Source: Modestobacter roseus (GTDB lineage: Bacteria > Actinomycetota > Actinomycetes > Mycobacteriales > Geodermatophilaceae). Taken from it: a DNA stretch of 64,000 nt. The notes below the pieces were generated by a model. The model saw only the letters and a program-made list of their open reading frames with translations, did not search any database and was not told the DNA's origin. Made by a program: the position numbers and the translations under genes. This document shows, in pieces, positions 18,829-26,568 of the stretch. Where the stretch lies: assembly GCF_007994135.1 (NCBI RefSeq), contig NZ_VLKF01000001.1:620001-684000 (forward strand). The letters are read 5' to 3'. Every line of letters starts with the position of its first letter. Position 1 is the stretch's first letter.

Positions 18829-19830
18829 TCACCGCACGACGACGGCGAACTCCTGCTGCTCCACGAACTCCCCGATCACCGGTGCGCCGAGCACCTCACC
18901 GCCGAGCAGCAGCCCGCCGGAGGTCTGCGCGTCGGCCAGCAGCAGCGCCTCCTCCTCGCCGACGGCGGACAGGTCGGTGTGCGGGCGCACCCAGTCGAGG
19001 TTCCGCCGGGTGCCGCCGGAGACGTAGCCCGCGGCGAGCGCCTCGCGCGCGCCGGTCAGGTAGGGGACGGCGGCGGCGTCGACCACCGCGGTCACCCCGC
19101 TGGCCCGCGCCATCTTGTACAGGTGGCCGAGCAGGCCGAACCCGGTGACGTCGGTGCCGGCGCGGATCCCGGCGGCGACGGCGGCGCGGGAGGCCTCGGC
19201 GTTGAGCGTGGTCATCGCGGCGAGCGCCTCCGCGGACACCTCCCCGGTGGCCTTCATCCGGTTGTTCAGCACGCCGACGCCCAGCGGCTTGGTCAGCGAC
19301 AGCGGCGTGCCGGCGACCGCGCCGGCGTTGGTGATGATCCGGTCGAGGTCGACCAGCCCGCTGACGGCCATGCCGTACTTGGGCTCCGGGTCGTCGATGG
19401 AGTGCCCGCCCCCGACGTGGCAGCCGGCCTGGTGGGCGATCTCCAGGCCGCCGCGCAGCACCTCGGCGGCCAGCTCCGCGGGGAGCACGTCGCGGGGCCA
19501 GCCGAGCAGGTTGACCGCCACGACCGGGGTGCCGCCCATGGCGTAGACGTCGGAGAGGGCGTTGGCCGCGGCGATCCGGCCGAAGTCGTAGGCGTCGTCG
19601 ACCACCGGGGTGAAGAAGTCGGTGGTGAGCACCAGGCCCTGGCCTCCCGGGAGGCGGACGACGGCGGCGTCGTCGCCGTCGTCCAGCCCGACGACGAGCT
19701 GCGCGGCGGGGTCGACCGGGCCGGTGGCGGTGAGGCCGGCCACGACGGCCTCGAGCTCGCCGGGCGGGATCTTGCAGGCGCAGCCGCCTCCGTGGGCGAA
19801 CTGGGTGAGCCGGATCGCAGTGGCGGTCAT
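18829..19830 (-). CDS. selD: Selenide, water dikinase (selenophosphate synthase)
   Basis: Makes selenophosphate from selenide and ATP, the selenium donor for Sec-tRNA formation. 333 residues; the N-terminus reads IRLTQFAHGGGCACKI, giving Cys17 and Lys20 in the same positions as the E. coli catalytic pair, so this is the Cys-type enzyme rather than a selenoprotein. AIRS-like glycine-rich motifs follow (LTTDFFTPVVDD, GGHSIDDPEPKYG). Reverse-strand TAGATT (19843-19838) ends 7 bases before the ATG, making it leaderless. It is divergent from the tRNA-Sec gene. Confidence 0.96.
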   Translation of the reverse strand: MTATAIRLTQFAHGGGCACKIPPGELEAVVAGLTATGPVDPAAQLVVGLDDGDDAAVVRLPGGQGLVLTTDFFTPVVDDAYDFGRIAAANALSDVYAMGGTPVVAVNLLGWPRDVLPAELAAEVLRGGLEIAHQAGCHVGGGHSIDDPEPKYGMAVSGLVDLDRIITNAGAVAGTPLSLTKPLGVGVLNNRMKATGEVSAEALAAMTTLNAEASRAAVAAGIRAGTDVTGFGLLGHLYKMARASGVTAVVDAAAVPYLTGAREALAAGYVSGGTRRNLDWVRPHTDLSAVGEEEALLLADAQTSGGLLLGGEVLGAPVIGEFVEQQEFAVVVR

Positions 19831-19878
19831 GCCTGCGAATCTATGCCCGTCGTCACCGGCCTCGCTCGCGGCCCGGCG

Positions 19879-19884
19879 TAGGGT
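19879..19884 (+). promoter_or_regulatory. -10 element of selC
   Basis: TAGGGT ends 7 bases before the first base of the mature tRNA (19892), so transcription could begin at the tRNA 5' end. No convincing -35 is visible. Confidence 0.6.
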
Positions 19885-19891
19885 CCTCCGC

Positions 19892-19987
19892 GGAGACGTC
19901 AGGGTGCCTGGTGGCCCCCGCGGCCTCTAAAGCCGACGTGGCCGAGCAACTCGGTCAGGCGGGTTCGATTCCCGTCCGTCTCCGCCA
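19892..19987 (+). tRNA. selC: Selenocysteine tRNA with anticodon CUA (reads UAG)
   Basis: 96 nt with encoded G73-CCA (19984-19987). Acceptor GGAGACG (19892-19898) pairs with CGTCTCC (19977-19983); an eighth position is a U/C mismatch. The D-stem has 6 pairs, GGG(u)GCC/GGCCCC with a UGGU loop (19902-19918) and one bulged U, the long D-stem typical of tRNA-Sec. The anticodon stem is CGGC/GCCG and the loop CTCTAAA, giving U33, anticodon CTA (19927-19929) and A37. The variable arm is long, TGGCCGAG/CTCGGTCA (19939-19957). T-stem GCGGG/CCCGT (19959-19975) with loop TTCGATT. The shape and neighbouring selD identify tRNA-Sec; the anticodon predicts insertion at UAG instead of UGA. Confidence 0.95.
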
Positions 19988-19992
19988 GCATC

Positions 19993-20026
19993 CCGCGGGG
20001 CCCGGCCCTCCGGGCCGGCCCCGCGG
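19993..20026 (+). terminator. Hairpin terminating selC
   Basis: CCGCGGGG/CCCCGCGG outer stem with a CGGCCC/GGGCCG inner stem, starting 5 bases after the encoded CCA. Confidence 0.8.
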
Positions 20027-20153
20027 ACGCAGCCCGGCGCCACCGCGGCCCGCGGCTGCCCTTCCCGACGGTCCCGCTGTGGCAGTCTCCCGGGGGACGA
20101 CGGACGGGTGTCCGCCTCCAGGTCCGGAGGGTCGGTGACGGGAGGAGGTGCCG

Positions 20154-21152
20154 GTGGCCGCCACGCTGCACGACGTGGCCCGGCTGGCGGGGGTCTCCTT
20201 CAAGACCGTGAGCAACGTGGTCAACGACTACCCGCACGTCCGCCCGAGCACCCGGCAACGGGTCCAGGCGGCGATCGAGCAGCTCGGGTACCAGCCCAAC
20301 CTGTCCGCCCGCAGCCTGCGCTCCGGGCGCAGCGACGCGATCAGCCTGGCGGTGCCCGAGCTGCGCCTGCCCTACTTCGCCGAGCTGGCCGACGAGGTGA
20401 TCCGCGCGGCGGAGCGGCGCGGGCTGGTGGTGCTCATCGAGCAGACCAACCGCGACCGGCGCCGCGAGGTCGACCTGCTGTCCAGCAACCGGCTCCGGAT
20501 GGTCGACGGGCTGCTGTTCAGCCCGCTCGGGATGGGCGAGGAGGACGCCTCGCTGCTGGAGATCGGCGTCCCGCTGGTGCTGCTCGGGGAGCGGTTGTTC
20601 CACCCCGCGGTCGATCACGTGCTGATCCAGAACGTCGAGGCCGCCCGGGGCGCGACGCGTTACCTGATGGACCGGGGCCGCCGGCGCATCGCGGTGGTCG
20701 GCTACCACCCCGGTGAGGTCATCGGCTCGGCCGGCCTGCGTTTCCGCGGCTACCGGGAGGCGCTGGAGGAGGCGGGCATCGCCCTGGACGAGCGCCTGCT
20801 CGGCGTCGCCGAGCTCTGGCACCGGCACCAGGGGGCCGAGGCCGCGCAGCAGCTGCTGGACTCCGGGGCGGAGTTCGACGCCGTCTTCGCCTTCAACGAC
20901 ACCCTGGCCCTGGGGGCCATGCACGCCCTGCTCGCCGCCGGGCGACGGGTGCCGGAGGACGTCGCCGTCGTCGGCTTCGACAACACCGACGAGGGGCAGT
21001 ACTCGCAGCCCACGCTGACCACGATCGACCCGGGGCGCGGCGTGATCGCCGACCGTGCGGTCGACGCCCTCACCCGGCGGATCGCCGACCGCGCCCTGCC
21101 GGTGCAGCACGTCGAGGTCGGCTGGTCCCTGGTGGAGCGGGAGTCCACGTGA
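20154..21152 (+). CDS. LacI-family transcriptional regulator of the arabinoside operon
   Basis: 332 residues: an N-terminal helix-turn-helix and hinge (ATLHDVARLAGVSFKTVSNVVN, LGYQPNLSARSLRSGRS) and a periplasmic-binding-protein-like sugar domain. GTG 20154 follows GGAGGAGG (20141-20148) at good spacing; GTG 20148 is too close to it. It sits upstream of an ABC sugar transporter and a GH51 arabinofuranosidase in the same direction. Two LacI-type palindromes lie just downstream (21188-21199, 21302-21319), so it probably represses that operon and may be relieved by arabinose or an arabino-oligosaccharide (inference). Confidence 0.88.
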   Translation: MAATLHDVARLAGVSFKTVSNVVNDYPHVRPSTRQRVQAAIEQLGYQPNLSARSLRSGRSDAISLAVPELRLPYFAELADEVIRAAERRGLVVLIEQTNRDRRREVDLLSSNRLRMVDGLLFSPLGMGEEDASLLEIGVPLVLLGERLFHPAVDHVLIQNVEAARGATRYLMDRGRRRIAVVGYHPGEVIGSAGLRFRGYREALEEAGIALDERLLGVAELWHRHQGAEAAQQLLDSGAEFDAVFAFNDTLALGAMHALLAAGRRVPEDVAVVGFDNTDEGQYSQPTLTTIDPGRGVIADRAVDALTRRIADRALPVQHVEVGWSLVEREST

Positions 21153-21187
21153 CCCGGCCCGGCGGCCGCTGAGGTCCACCGGCGGTT

Positions 21188-21199
21188 GAGAGCGCTCTC
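21188..21199. promoter_or_regulatory. LacI-family operator candidate 1
   Basis: Perfect 12-bp palindrome GAGAGCGCTCTC with central CG, the form of actinobacterial sugar-regulator operators. It lies in the 328-base gap between the regulator and the ABC operon, about 75 bases upstream of the predicted -35. Confidence 0.65.
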
Positions 21200-21268
21200 C
21201 TCCGCGTGCGTCGGAGAGGGTCTCGCGCGGCCGTGGTCGCGGCTTCATCACGACTGGGTCGCGGGTGC

Positions 21269-21297
21269 TTGACAGCGTTCGGAGCAGTGAGCACCAT
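21269..21297 (+). promoter_or_regulatory. Promoter of the arabinoside operon
   Basis: TTGACA (21269-21274), 17-base spacer, CACCAT (21292-21297). This is the best consensus -35 in the window. The predicted start site near 21304 falls inside operator 2. Confidence 0.6.
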
Positions 21298-21301
21298 CTC
21301 C

Positions 21302-21319
21302 TTTCACAACGTTGTAAAA
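21302..21319. promoter_or_regulatory. LacI-family operator candidate 2, overlapping the transcription start
   Basis: TTTCACAAC (21302-21310) and GTTGTAAAA (21311-21319) form an 18-bp inverted repeat with one mismatched pair and central CG. It directly follows the predicted -10, the right place for simple repression. Confidence 0.7.
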
Positions 21320-21480
21320 GTGCTCGGCCGCACACGCCGTTCGTTCCGACCACCCCGCCGCGGCGGCCGCGAACGGCCCGCTCCGGCACCCAGGGCACCC
21401 CTCGCTCGCCCGTGCCCTCGCTCCACCGCACCACCCCACGACGACGACGTCAGTGGGCGCCACTTCCGAGAGGGAGCACC

Positions 21481-22839
21481 GTGAAGAACAGACTCCTCAC
21501 CGCCGTCATCGGCGCCGGCACCGTGATGGCCTCGCTCGCCGCCTGCGGGGGCGGGGACGGGGGCGGCGGCGACGCCGCCAGCGCGGACGCCGGCAACTGC
21601 AGCGTCCCCATCACCAAGACCGAGGCCCCGGTCGTCTCCGTGTGGGCCTGGTACCCCAACATGAAGACGGTCGTGGAGAACTTCAACGAGTCCCACGACG
21701 ACGTGCAGGTCTGCTGGACCAACGCCGGCCAGGGGGCCGACCAGTACGCCCGCTTCCAGACCGCGGTCTCCGCGGGCACCGGCGCCCCGGACGTCGTGAT
21801 GCTCGAGACCGACATGGTGCCGGTGTTCTCCCTGCAGGAGGCGCTGGTCGACCTCACCGGGTACGGCGCCTCGGAGGTCGAGGGCAACTTCGGCGCCGGC
21901 GCCTGGGAGGACGTCTCCAGCGGTGACGCCGTCTACGGCATCCCGATCGACGGCGGCCCGATGGCGATGATGTACCGCACCGACGTGTTCGAGCAGTACG
22001 GCATCACCCCACCCACCACCTGGGACGAGTACCGGGCAGCCGGCGAGGCGCTGAAGGCCGCGGGCGGCCCCCTCATGGGCGACTTCCCGGCCAACGTGCC
22101 CGCCCCGACCGTCGCGCTGATGCAGCAGAACGGTGCCGAGCCCTGGGTCTACGACTCGGCCGACCCGACCCAGCTGGAGATCGACCTCAACAGCCCGGAG
22201 AGCAAGGAGGTGCTCGACTACTGGGCCGGTCTGGTGCGTGACGGCCTGGTCGGCACCCAGGACCAGTTCACCACCGACTACATCGCCGGTGCGATCCGCG
22301 GTGACTACGCCACCTACATCTCCGCCGCCTGGGCGCCCGGCTACCTCACCGGCGCCGGCGCCGGTGAGGGCGAGGACGCGGGCAACTGGGCCGTCGCGCC
22401 GCTGCCCCAGTGGGACCCGGCCAACCCGGTGTCGGTGAACTGGGGCGGCTCGGTCCTCGCCGTCACCAGCCAGGCCCCGGAGCCCGAGCTCGCCGCCCAG
22501 GTGGCGATGGAGCTCTACGCCGACGACGCGTCGCTGACCGACGGGTGGACCAGCCAGACCATCTTCCCGCTCAACCAGTCGGTGCTCAGCTCCCAGGAGT
22601 TCATCGACAACGAGTCGGAGTTCTTCTCCGGCCAGACGGCCAACAAGGACGTCTACATCCCCGCCGCCGAGGCCTACGAGGGCTCGACCTACAGCCCCTT
22701 CGGCACGACGTTCTACGCCCAGTTCACCGAGGAGATCGCCGCGATCAACGCGGGGGAGAAGACCGGCTCCGAGGCGCTGGACGACCTGCAGGCCGAGATG
22801 GAGGAGTACGCGACCCAGCAGGGCTTCACGCTCAACTGA
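21481..22839 (+). CDS. ABC transporter substrate-binding lipoprotein (sugar, family 1)
   Basis: 452 residues. Signal peptide with lipobox LAAC (about 19-22), then an acidic Gly/Asp linker, then a type-1 sugar-binding fold (VWAWYPNMKTVVENFNESHDDVQVC, GIPIDGGPMAMMYRTDVFEQYG). GTG 21481 follows GAGAGGGAG. The open frame continues upstream but crosses the promoter. With the downstream GH51 gene, arabino-oligosaccharide or arabinose-containing glycan is the likely ligand. Stop TGA, followed by a strong hairpin. Confidence 0.9.
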   Translation: MKNRLLTAVIGAGTVMASLAACGGGDGGGGDAASADAGNCSVPITKTEAPVVSVWAWYPNMKTVVENFNESHDDVQVCWTNAGQGADQYARFQTAVSAGTGAPDVVMLETDMVPVFSLQEALVDLTGYGASEVEGNFGAGAWEDVSSGDAVYGIPIDGGPMAMMYRTDVFEQYGITPPTTWDEYRAAGEALKAAGGPLMGDFPANVPAPTVALMQQNGAEPWVYDSADPTQLEIDLNSPESKEVLDYWAGLVRDGLVGTQDQFTTDYIAGAIRGDYATYISAAWAPGYLTGAGAGEGEDAGNWAVAPLPQWDPANPVSVNWGGSVLAVTSQAPEPELAAQVAMELYADDASLTDGWTSQTIFPLNQSVLSSQEFIDNESEFFSGQTANKDVYIPAAEAYEGSTYSPFGTTFYAQFTEEIAAINAGEKTGSEALDDLQAEMEEYATQQGFTLN

Positions 22840-22860
22840 GCTGACCCCGCCCGGCCGTCC

Positions 22861-22893
22861 GGGTCCCGGGAGCGCACCCCGCTCCCGGGACCC
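22861..22893 (+). terminator. Intercistronic hairpin after the binding-protein gene
   Basis: Perfect 14-bp stem GGGTCCCGGGAGCG (22861-22874) with 22880-22893, loop CACCC. Inside an operon such a hairpin usually protects or attenuates the mRNA, so the binding protein is made in excess over the permeases (family knowledge, inference here). Confidence 0.8.
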
Positions 22894-22927
22894 CCTCCAC
22901 CTCCCTGCGCACGAGAGCGAGACCGCA

Positions 22928-23875
22928 ATGGCAACGCTGGACACGGCGCCGCGGCCGCAGGCCCCGGCCGCGCACCCGGCCCCCGCACGCAGCCGACGGC
23001 GCCGCCGCGGCCGCACCCAGGGCCTCATCGGGTGGGCCTTCCTGGCCCCCTTCGCAGTGGTGTTCCTGGTCTTCCTGGTCGCCCCGCTGCTGTACGCCTT
23101 CTACCTCAGCCTCTTCAGCAAGGGGCTGGCCACCGGTGAGCGCTTCGCCGGGCTGGACAACTACACCCGCGCGTTCACCGATCCCGCGTTCCTCAACGGC
23201 GTGTGGTTCGTCGTCCGCTTCTCGCTGGTCGTCATCCCGGTGCAGATCCTCGTCGCGCTGGCCGCCGCGCTGGTGCTGGACTCGGTCACCAGCCGCTTCG
23301 CCCGGTTCTCCCGGCTGATGATCTTCGTGCCGTACGCCATCCCGGCGGTGATCGGCGCGGTGATCTGGGGCTTCCTGTACAGCCCGAACTTCGGGCCGCT
23401 GGAGCAGCTGTTCGGCGACGGCGCACCGTTCCTGCTCAGCCCGGACAACCTGTTCTACGGCTTCACCAACGTGGTCACCTGGCAGTGGGCCGGCTACTAC
23501 ATGATCATCATCTACGCGGCCCTGCAGGGCATCGACCCCGCGGTCTACGAGGCCGCGCGGATCGACGGCGCGGGCTCCTGGCAGATCGCGACCCGGATCA
23601 AGATCCCGATGATCAGCTCCGCGCTGATCCTCATCCTGGTGTTCTCGCTGATCGGCACGCTGCAGTTCTTCACCGAGCCGCAGGTGCTCACCCCGATCTC
23701 CAACGGGGCGATCTCCACCGACATCACGCCGAACGTCTACGCGTTCAACCTGGCGTTCCGGTTCGCGCAGTTCAACTACGCCTCCGCCATCTCCTTCGCG
23801 TTGGGCTTCGTCGTCTTCATCGGCGTCTACGTCTTCCTCTTCCTGACCCGCAAGCGTGGAGGGTTCCTCAAGTGA
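22928..23875 (+). CDS. ABC sugar transporter permease 1 (MalF-like)
   Basis: 315 residues, six membrane segments after an Arg/Pro-rich N-terminus, with the cytoplasmic EAA loop YEAARIDGAGSWQIATRIKIP that contacts the ATPase. ATG 22928. It overlaps the next permease by 4 bases (GTGA). No ATPase gene is present in the operon; actinobacteria often use a shared MsiK-type ATPase encoded elsewhere. Confidence 0.92.
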   Translation: MATLDTAPRPQAPAAHPAPARSRRRRRGRTQGLIGWAFLAPFAVVFLVFLVAPLLYAFYLSLFSKGLATGERFAGLDNYTRAFTDPAFLNGVWFVVRFSLVVIPVQILVALAAALVLDSVTSRFARFSRLMIFVPYAIPAVIGAVIWGFLYSPNFGPLEQLFGDGAPFLLSPDNLFYGFTNVVTWQWAGYYMIIIYAALQGIDPAVYEAARIDGAGSWQIATRIKIPMISSALILILVFSLIGTLQFFTEPQVLTPISNGAISTDITPNVYAFNLAFRFAQFNYASAISFALGFVVFIGVYVFLFLTRKRGGFLK

Positions 23876-24792
23876 GCGTGCTGACCCGCACCGCCGACGT
23901 CGACGCCCCGCCCACCGGCGCCGCCGGCGCACCCCGCCGCCGGAACCGGCGCTCCTGGGGCTCGCACGTGTTCCTCGCCTTCCTGGTCCTCTACTTCGTG
24001 CTGCCGCTGTGGTTCCTGGTGGTGGCCAGCACCAAGAGCGGCGGCGGGCTGTTCAACTCGCCCAACGGCGCGCTCTGGTTCGGCGACGGGTTCGCCCTGT
24101 TCGACAACCTCCGCACGCTGTTCACCTACAACGACGGCATCTACCTGCGCTGGCTGGGCAACTCGCTGCTCTACGCCGTCGGCGGGGGAGTGGGGGCCAC
24201 CGTCCTCGCCGTCCTGGCCGGCTACGCCTTCGCCAAGTTCGACTTCCCCGGCCGCCGGCTGACCTTCGCGCTGCTGCTGGGCGCGGTGATGGTGCCGATG
24301 ACGGCGCTGGTGATCCCCACCTTCGTGATGCTCTCGGAGGTCCAGATGACCAACACCGTCTGGGCGGTGGTCCTGCCCTCGATGCTCAGCCCGTTCGGCG
24401 TCTACCTGATGCGGGTGTACTGCGCCGACGCGGTGCCCGACGAGCTGCTGGACGCCGCCCGGATGGACGGCGCCGGGGAGTTCCGGGTGTTCCGCCAGGT
24501 CGCCCTGCCGCTCATGCGCCCCGCGGTGGTCACCGTGCTGCTGCTGTCGGTGGTGGGCACCTGGAACAACTACTTCCTGCCGCTGGCCGTCCTGTCGGAC
24601 TCGCAGCTGTTCCCGGTGACCGTCGGCATCAACCTCTGGCAGGGCCTGGCCGGTGCCAACAACGGCGGCGGGGTGTCGCTCTACACCCTGATCATCGTCG
24701 GCTCGCTGGTCTCGATCCTGCCGCTGATCGCGGCCTTCCTCGGCCTGCAGAAGTACTGGCAGGGCGGTCTGTCCATCGGCAGCCTCAAGTAG
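23872..24792 (+). CDS. ABC sugar transporter permease 2 (MalG-like)
   Basis: 306 residues, six predicted membrane segments, EAA loop LDAARMDGAGEFRVFRQVALP. The frame is open far upstream, but GTG 23872 overlaps the stop of permease 1 and gives a normal-length protein. It ends in TAG (24790-24792), then two hairpins separate it from abfA. Confidence 0.92.
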   Translation: MSVLTRTADVDAPPTGAAGAPRRRNRRSWGSHVFLAFLVLYFVLPLWFLVVASTKSGGGLFNSPNGALWFGDGFALFDNLRTLFTYNDGIYLRWLGNSLLYAVGGGVGATVLAVLAGYAFAKFDFPGRRLTFALLLGAVMVPMTALVIPTFVMLSEVQMTNTVWAVVLPSMLSPFGVYLMRVYCADAVPDELLDAARMDGAGEFRVFRQVALPLMRPAVVTVLLLSVVGTWNNYFLPLAVLSDSQLFPVTVGINLWQGLAGANNGGGVSLYTLIIVGSLVSILPLIAAFLGLQKYWQGGLSIGSLK

Positions 24793-24800
24793 CGCCCGGC

Positions 24801-24845
24801 GCCGCCCGCCACCACGGCGGGCGGCCCCGGCCGGCTTGCCGGCCG
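24801..24845 (+). terminator. Twin hairpins between permease 2 and abfA
   Basis: Perfect stems GCCGCCCGCC/GGCGGGCGGC (24801-24825) and CGGCCGGC-TT-GCCGGCCG (24828-24845). They may be a partial terminator, so that abfA is expressed below the transporter, or may stabilise mRNA ends. Confidence 0.7.
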
Positions 24846-24905
24846 CAGCCGTCCCCACCCCCGTTCATGCGATCGCGGCACCGCCGCGCCTCGAGGAGCA
24901 CCCCC

Positions 24906-26417
24906 ATGCCCGCAGCACGTCTCACGCTCGACCCGCGCTTCACCGTCGGCGCCGTCCACCGCCGGGTCTTCGGCTCCTTCGTCGAACACCTCGGCCGCTG
25001 CGTCTACGACGGCATCTACGAGCCGGGCCACCCGGCCGCCGACTCCGACGGCTTCCGCACCGACGTCCTGGACCTGGTCCGCGAGCTGGGGGTGTCGACG
25101 ATCCGGTACCCGGGCGGCAACTTCGTCTCCGGCTACCGCTGGGAGGACGGCGTCGGCCCGCGGGAGTCCCGGCCCCGCCGGCTCGACCTCGCCTGGCACT
25201 CCGTGGAGACCAACCAGGTCGGCCTGCACGAGTTCGCCCGCTGGAACGACCAGGTCGGCAGCGAGCTGATGCTGGCGGTCAACCTCGGCACCCGCGGTGT
25301 CCAGGAGGCGCTGGACCTGCTCGAGTACAGCAACGTCCGGTCCGGCTCGGCGCTGTCGGACCAGCGCATCGCCGACGGCACCCGGGACCCCTTCGGCGTC
25401 CGCATGTGGTGCCTGGGCAACGAGATGGACGGCCCCTGGCAGCTCGGGCACCGCAGCGCCGAGGACTACGGCAAGCTCGCCAGCCAGACGGCGAAGGCGA
25501 TGCGCCAGCTGGACCCCTCGGTGCAGCTGGTGGTGTGCGGCAGCTCCAACTCCGCGATGCCGACGTTCGGCGCGTGGGAGCGCACCGTCCTGGAGCACAC
25601 CTACGCCGACGTCGACTACATCTCCTGCCACGCCTACTACGCCGAGAAGGACGGCGACCTGGCCGGCTTCCTCGCCTCGGCCGTCGACATGGACCACTTC
25701 ATCGAGTCCGTCGTCGCCACCGCCGACCACGTCAAGGCGGTGCTGCGCAGCGAGAAGACGATCGACATCTCCTTCGACGAGTGGAACGTCTGGAACCAGG
25801 ACCGCTTCCACGACGAGGACCAGATCACCGACATCGAGCAGTGGCCCTACGCCCCGCGGCTGCTCGAGGACGTCTACTCCGTCGCCGACGCGGTCGTGGT
25901 GGGCAGCCTGCTGATCTCGCTGCTCAAGCACGCCGACCGGGTGACCTCGGCGAGCCTCGCGCAGCTGGTCAACGTGATCGCGCCGATCATGACCGAGCCC
26001 GGCGGCCCGGCCTGGCGGCAGACGACGTTCTTCCCGTTCGCGCTCACCTCCCGGCTGGCCCGGGGCAACGCGCTGCGGGTCGAGCTGGAGTCCGAGACCT
26101 ACCCCACCGGGAAGTTCGGCGACGTCCCGGTCGTGGACGCCGTGGCCACGCACGACCCGGAGACCGGCCGCACCGCGCTGTTCCTGGTCAACCGGGCCAT
26201 CGAGGGGCCGGTGACGGTGACCGTCGACGCCGCAGCCCTGGGCGGTGCCCGGGTCCTGGAGACCCACACGCTGACCGACGGCGACCCGTACGCGGCCAAC
26301 ACCCTGGCCGAGCCGAACCGGGTGGTCCCGGGCGAGAACAAGAGCGCCCTGCTGGAGGACGGCGTCCTCACCGTCGAGCTGCCCCCGGTCTCCTGGACGG
26401 CGATCAGCCTCGGCTGA
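24906..26417 (+). CDS. abfA: Alpha-L-arabinofuranosidase, GH51
   Basis: Releases terminal arabinofuranose from arabinan or arabinoxylan fragments by a retaining mechanism. 503 residues, normal for GH51, with no signal peptide, so it acts inside on imported oligosaccharides. The N-terminus VHRRVFGSFVEHLGRCVYDG is family-typical. Acid/base is Glu173 in CLGNEMDG; nucleophile Glu292 in FDEWNVW. A C-terminal beta-sandwich follows the barrel. ATG 24906; the upstream open frame is a shadow of the permease. The operon ends in a terminator at 26437. Confidence 0.94.
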   Translation: MPAARLTLDPRFTVGAVHRRVFGSFVEHLGRCVYDGIYEPGHPAADSDGFRTDVLDLVRELGVSTIRYPGGNFVSGYRWEDGVGPRESRPRRLDLAWHSVETNQVGLHEFARWNDQVGSELMLAVNLGTRGVQEALDLLEYSNVRSGSALSDQRIADGTRDPFGVRMWCLGNEMDGPWQLGHRSAEDYGKLASQTAKAMRQLDPSVQLVVCGSSNSAMPTFGAWERTVLEHTYADVDYISCHAYYAEKDGDLAGFLASAVDMDHFIESVVATADHVKAVLRSEKTIDISFDEWNVWNQDRFHDEDQITDIEQWPYAPRLLEDVYSVADAVVVGSLLISLLKHADRVTSASLAQLVNVIAPIMTEPGGPAWRQTTFFPFALTSRLARGNALRVELESETYPTGKFGDVPVVDAVATHDPETGRTALFLVNRAIEGPVTVTVDAAALGGARVLETHTLTDGDPYAANTLAEPNRVVPGENKSALLEDGVLTVELPPVSWTAISLG

Positions 26418-26436
26418 GCCGTCGCTCCCGCTCGTC

Positions 26437-26465
26437 GGGGGCCGCCGCGCAGCGCGGCGGCCCCC
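26437..26465 (+). terminator. Terminator of the arabinoside operon
   Basis: Fully self-complementary 14-base arms GGGGGCCGCCGCGC (26437-26450) and 26452-26465 around a single A; in practice the loop would be the central GCAGC. Confidence 0.8.
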
Positions 26466-26528
26466 GGCCCCACCCGTGGCCGGCCCGTTCCCGTGGTCCG
26501 GCAGTGACCGCGGGCGGGGCCCGGACCG

Positions 26529-26559
26529 GCGCCGCGGCGCCGCGGCGCCGCCCTAGGCT
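26529..26559 (+). promoter_or_regulatory. GC-rich 8-mer repeats and -10 of selA
   Basis: Three tandem copies of GCGCCGCG (third ends CC, 26529-26552), then TAGGCT (26554-26559), 9 bases before the selA ATG. The repeats sit where the -35 and spacer would be; their function is unknown. Confidence 0.45.
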
Positions 26560-26568
26560 GGTGCCGCC

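Noticed and set aside
18829-19830. selD as a selenoprotein
   Set aside because: The catalytic residue is encoded by a Cys codon (Cys17), not TAG or TGA.
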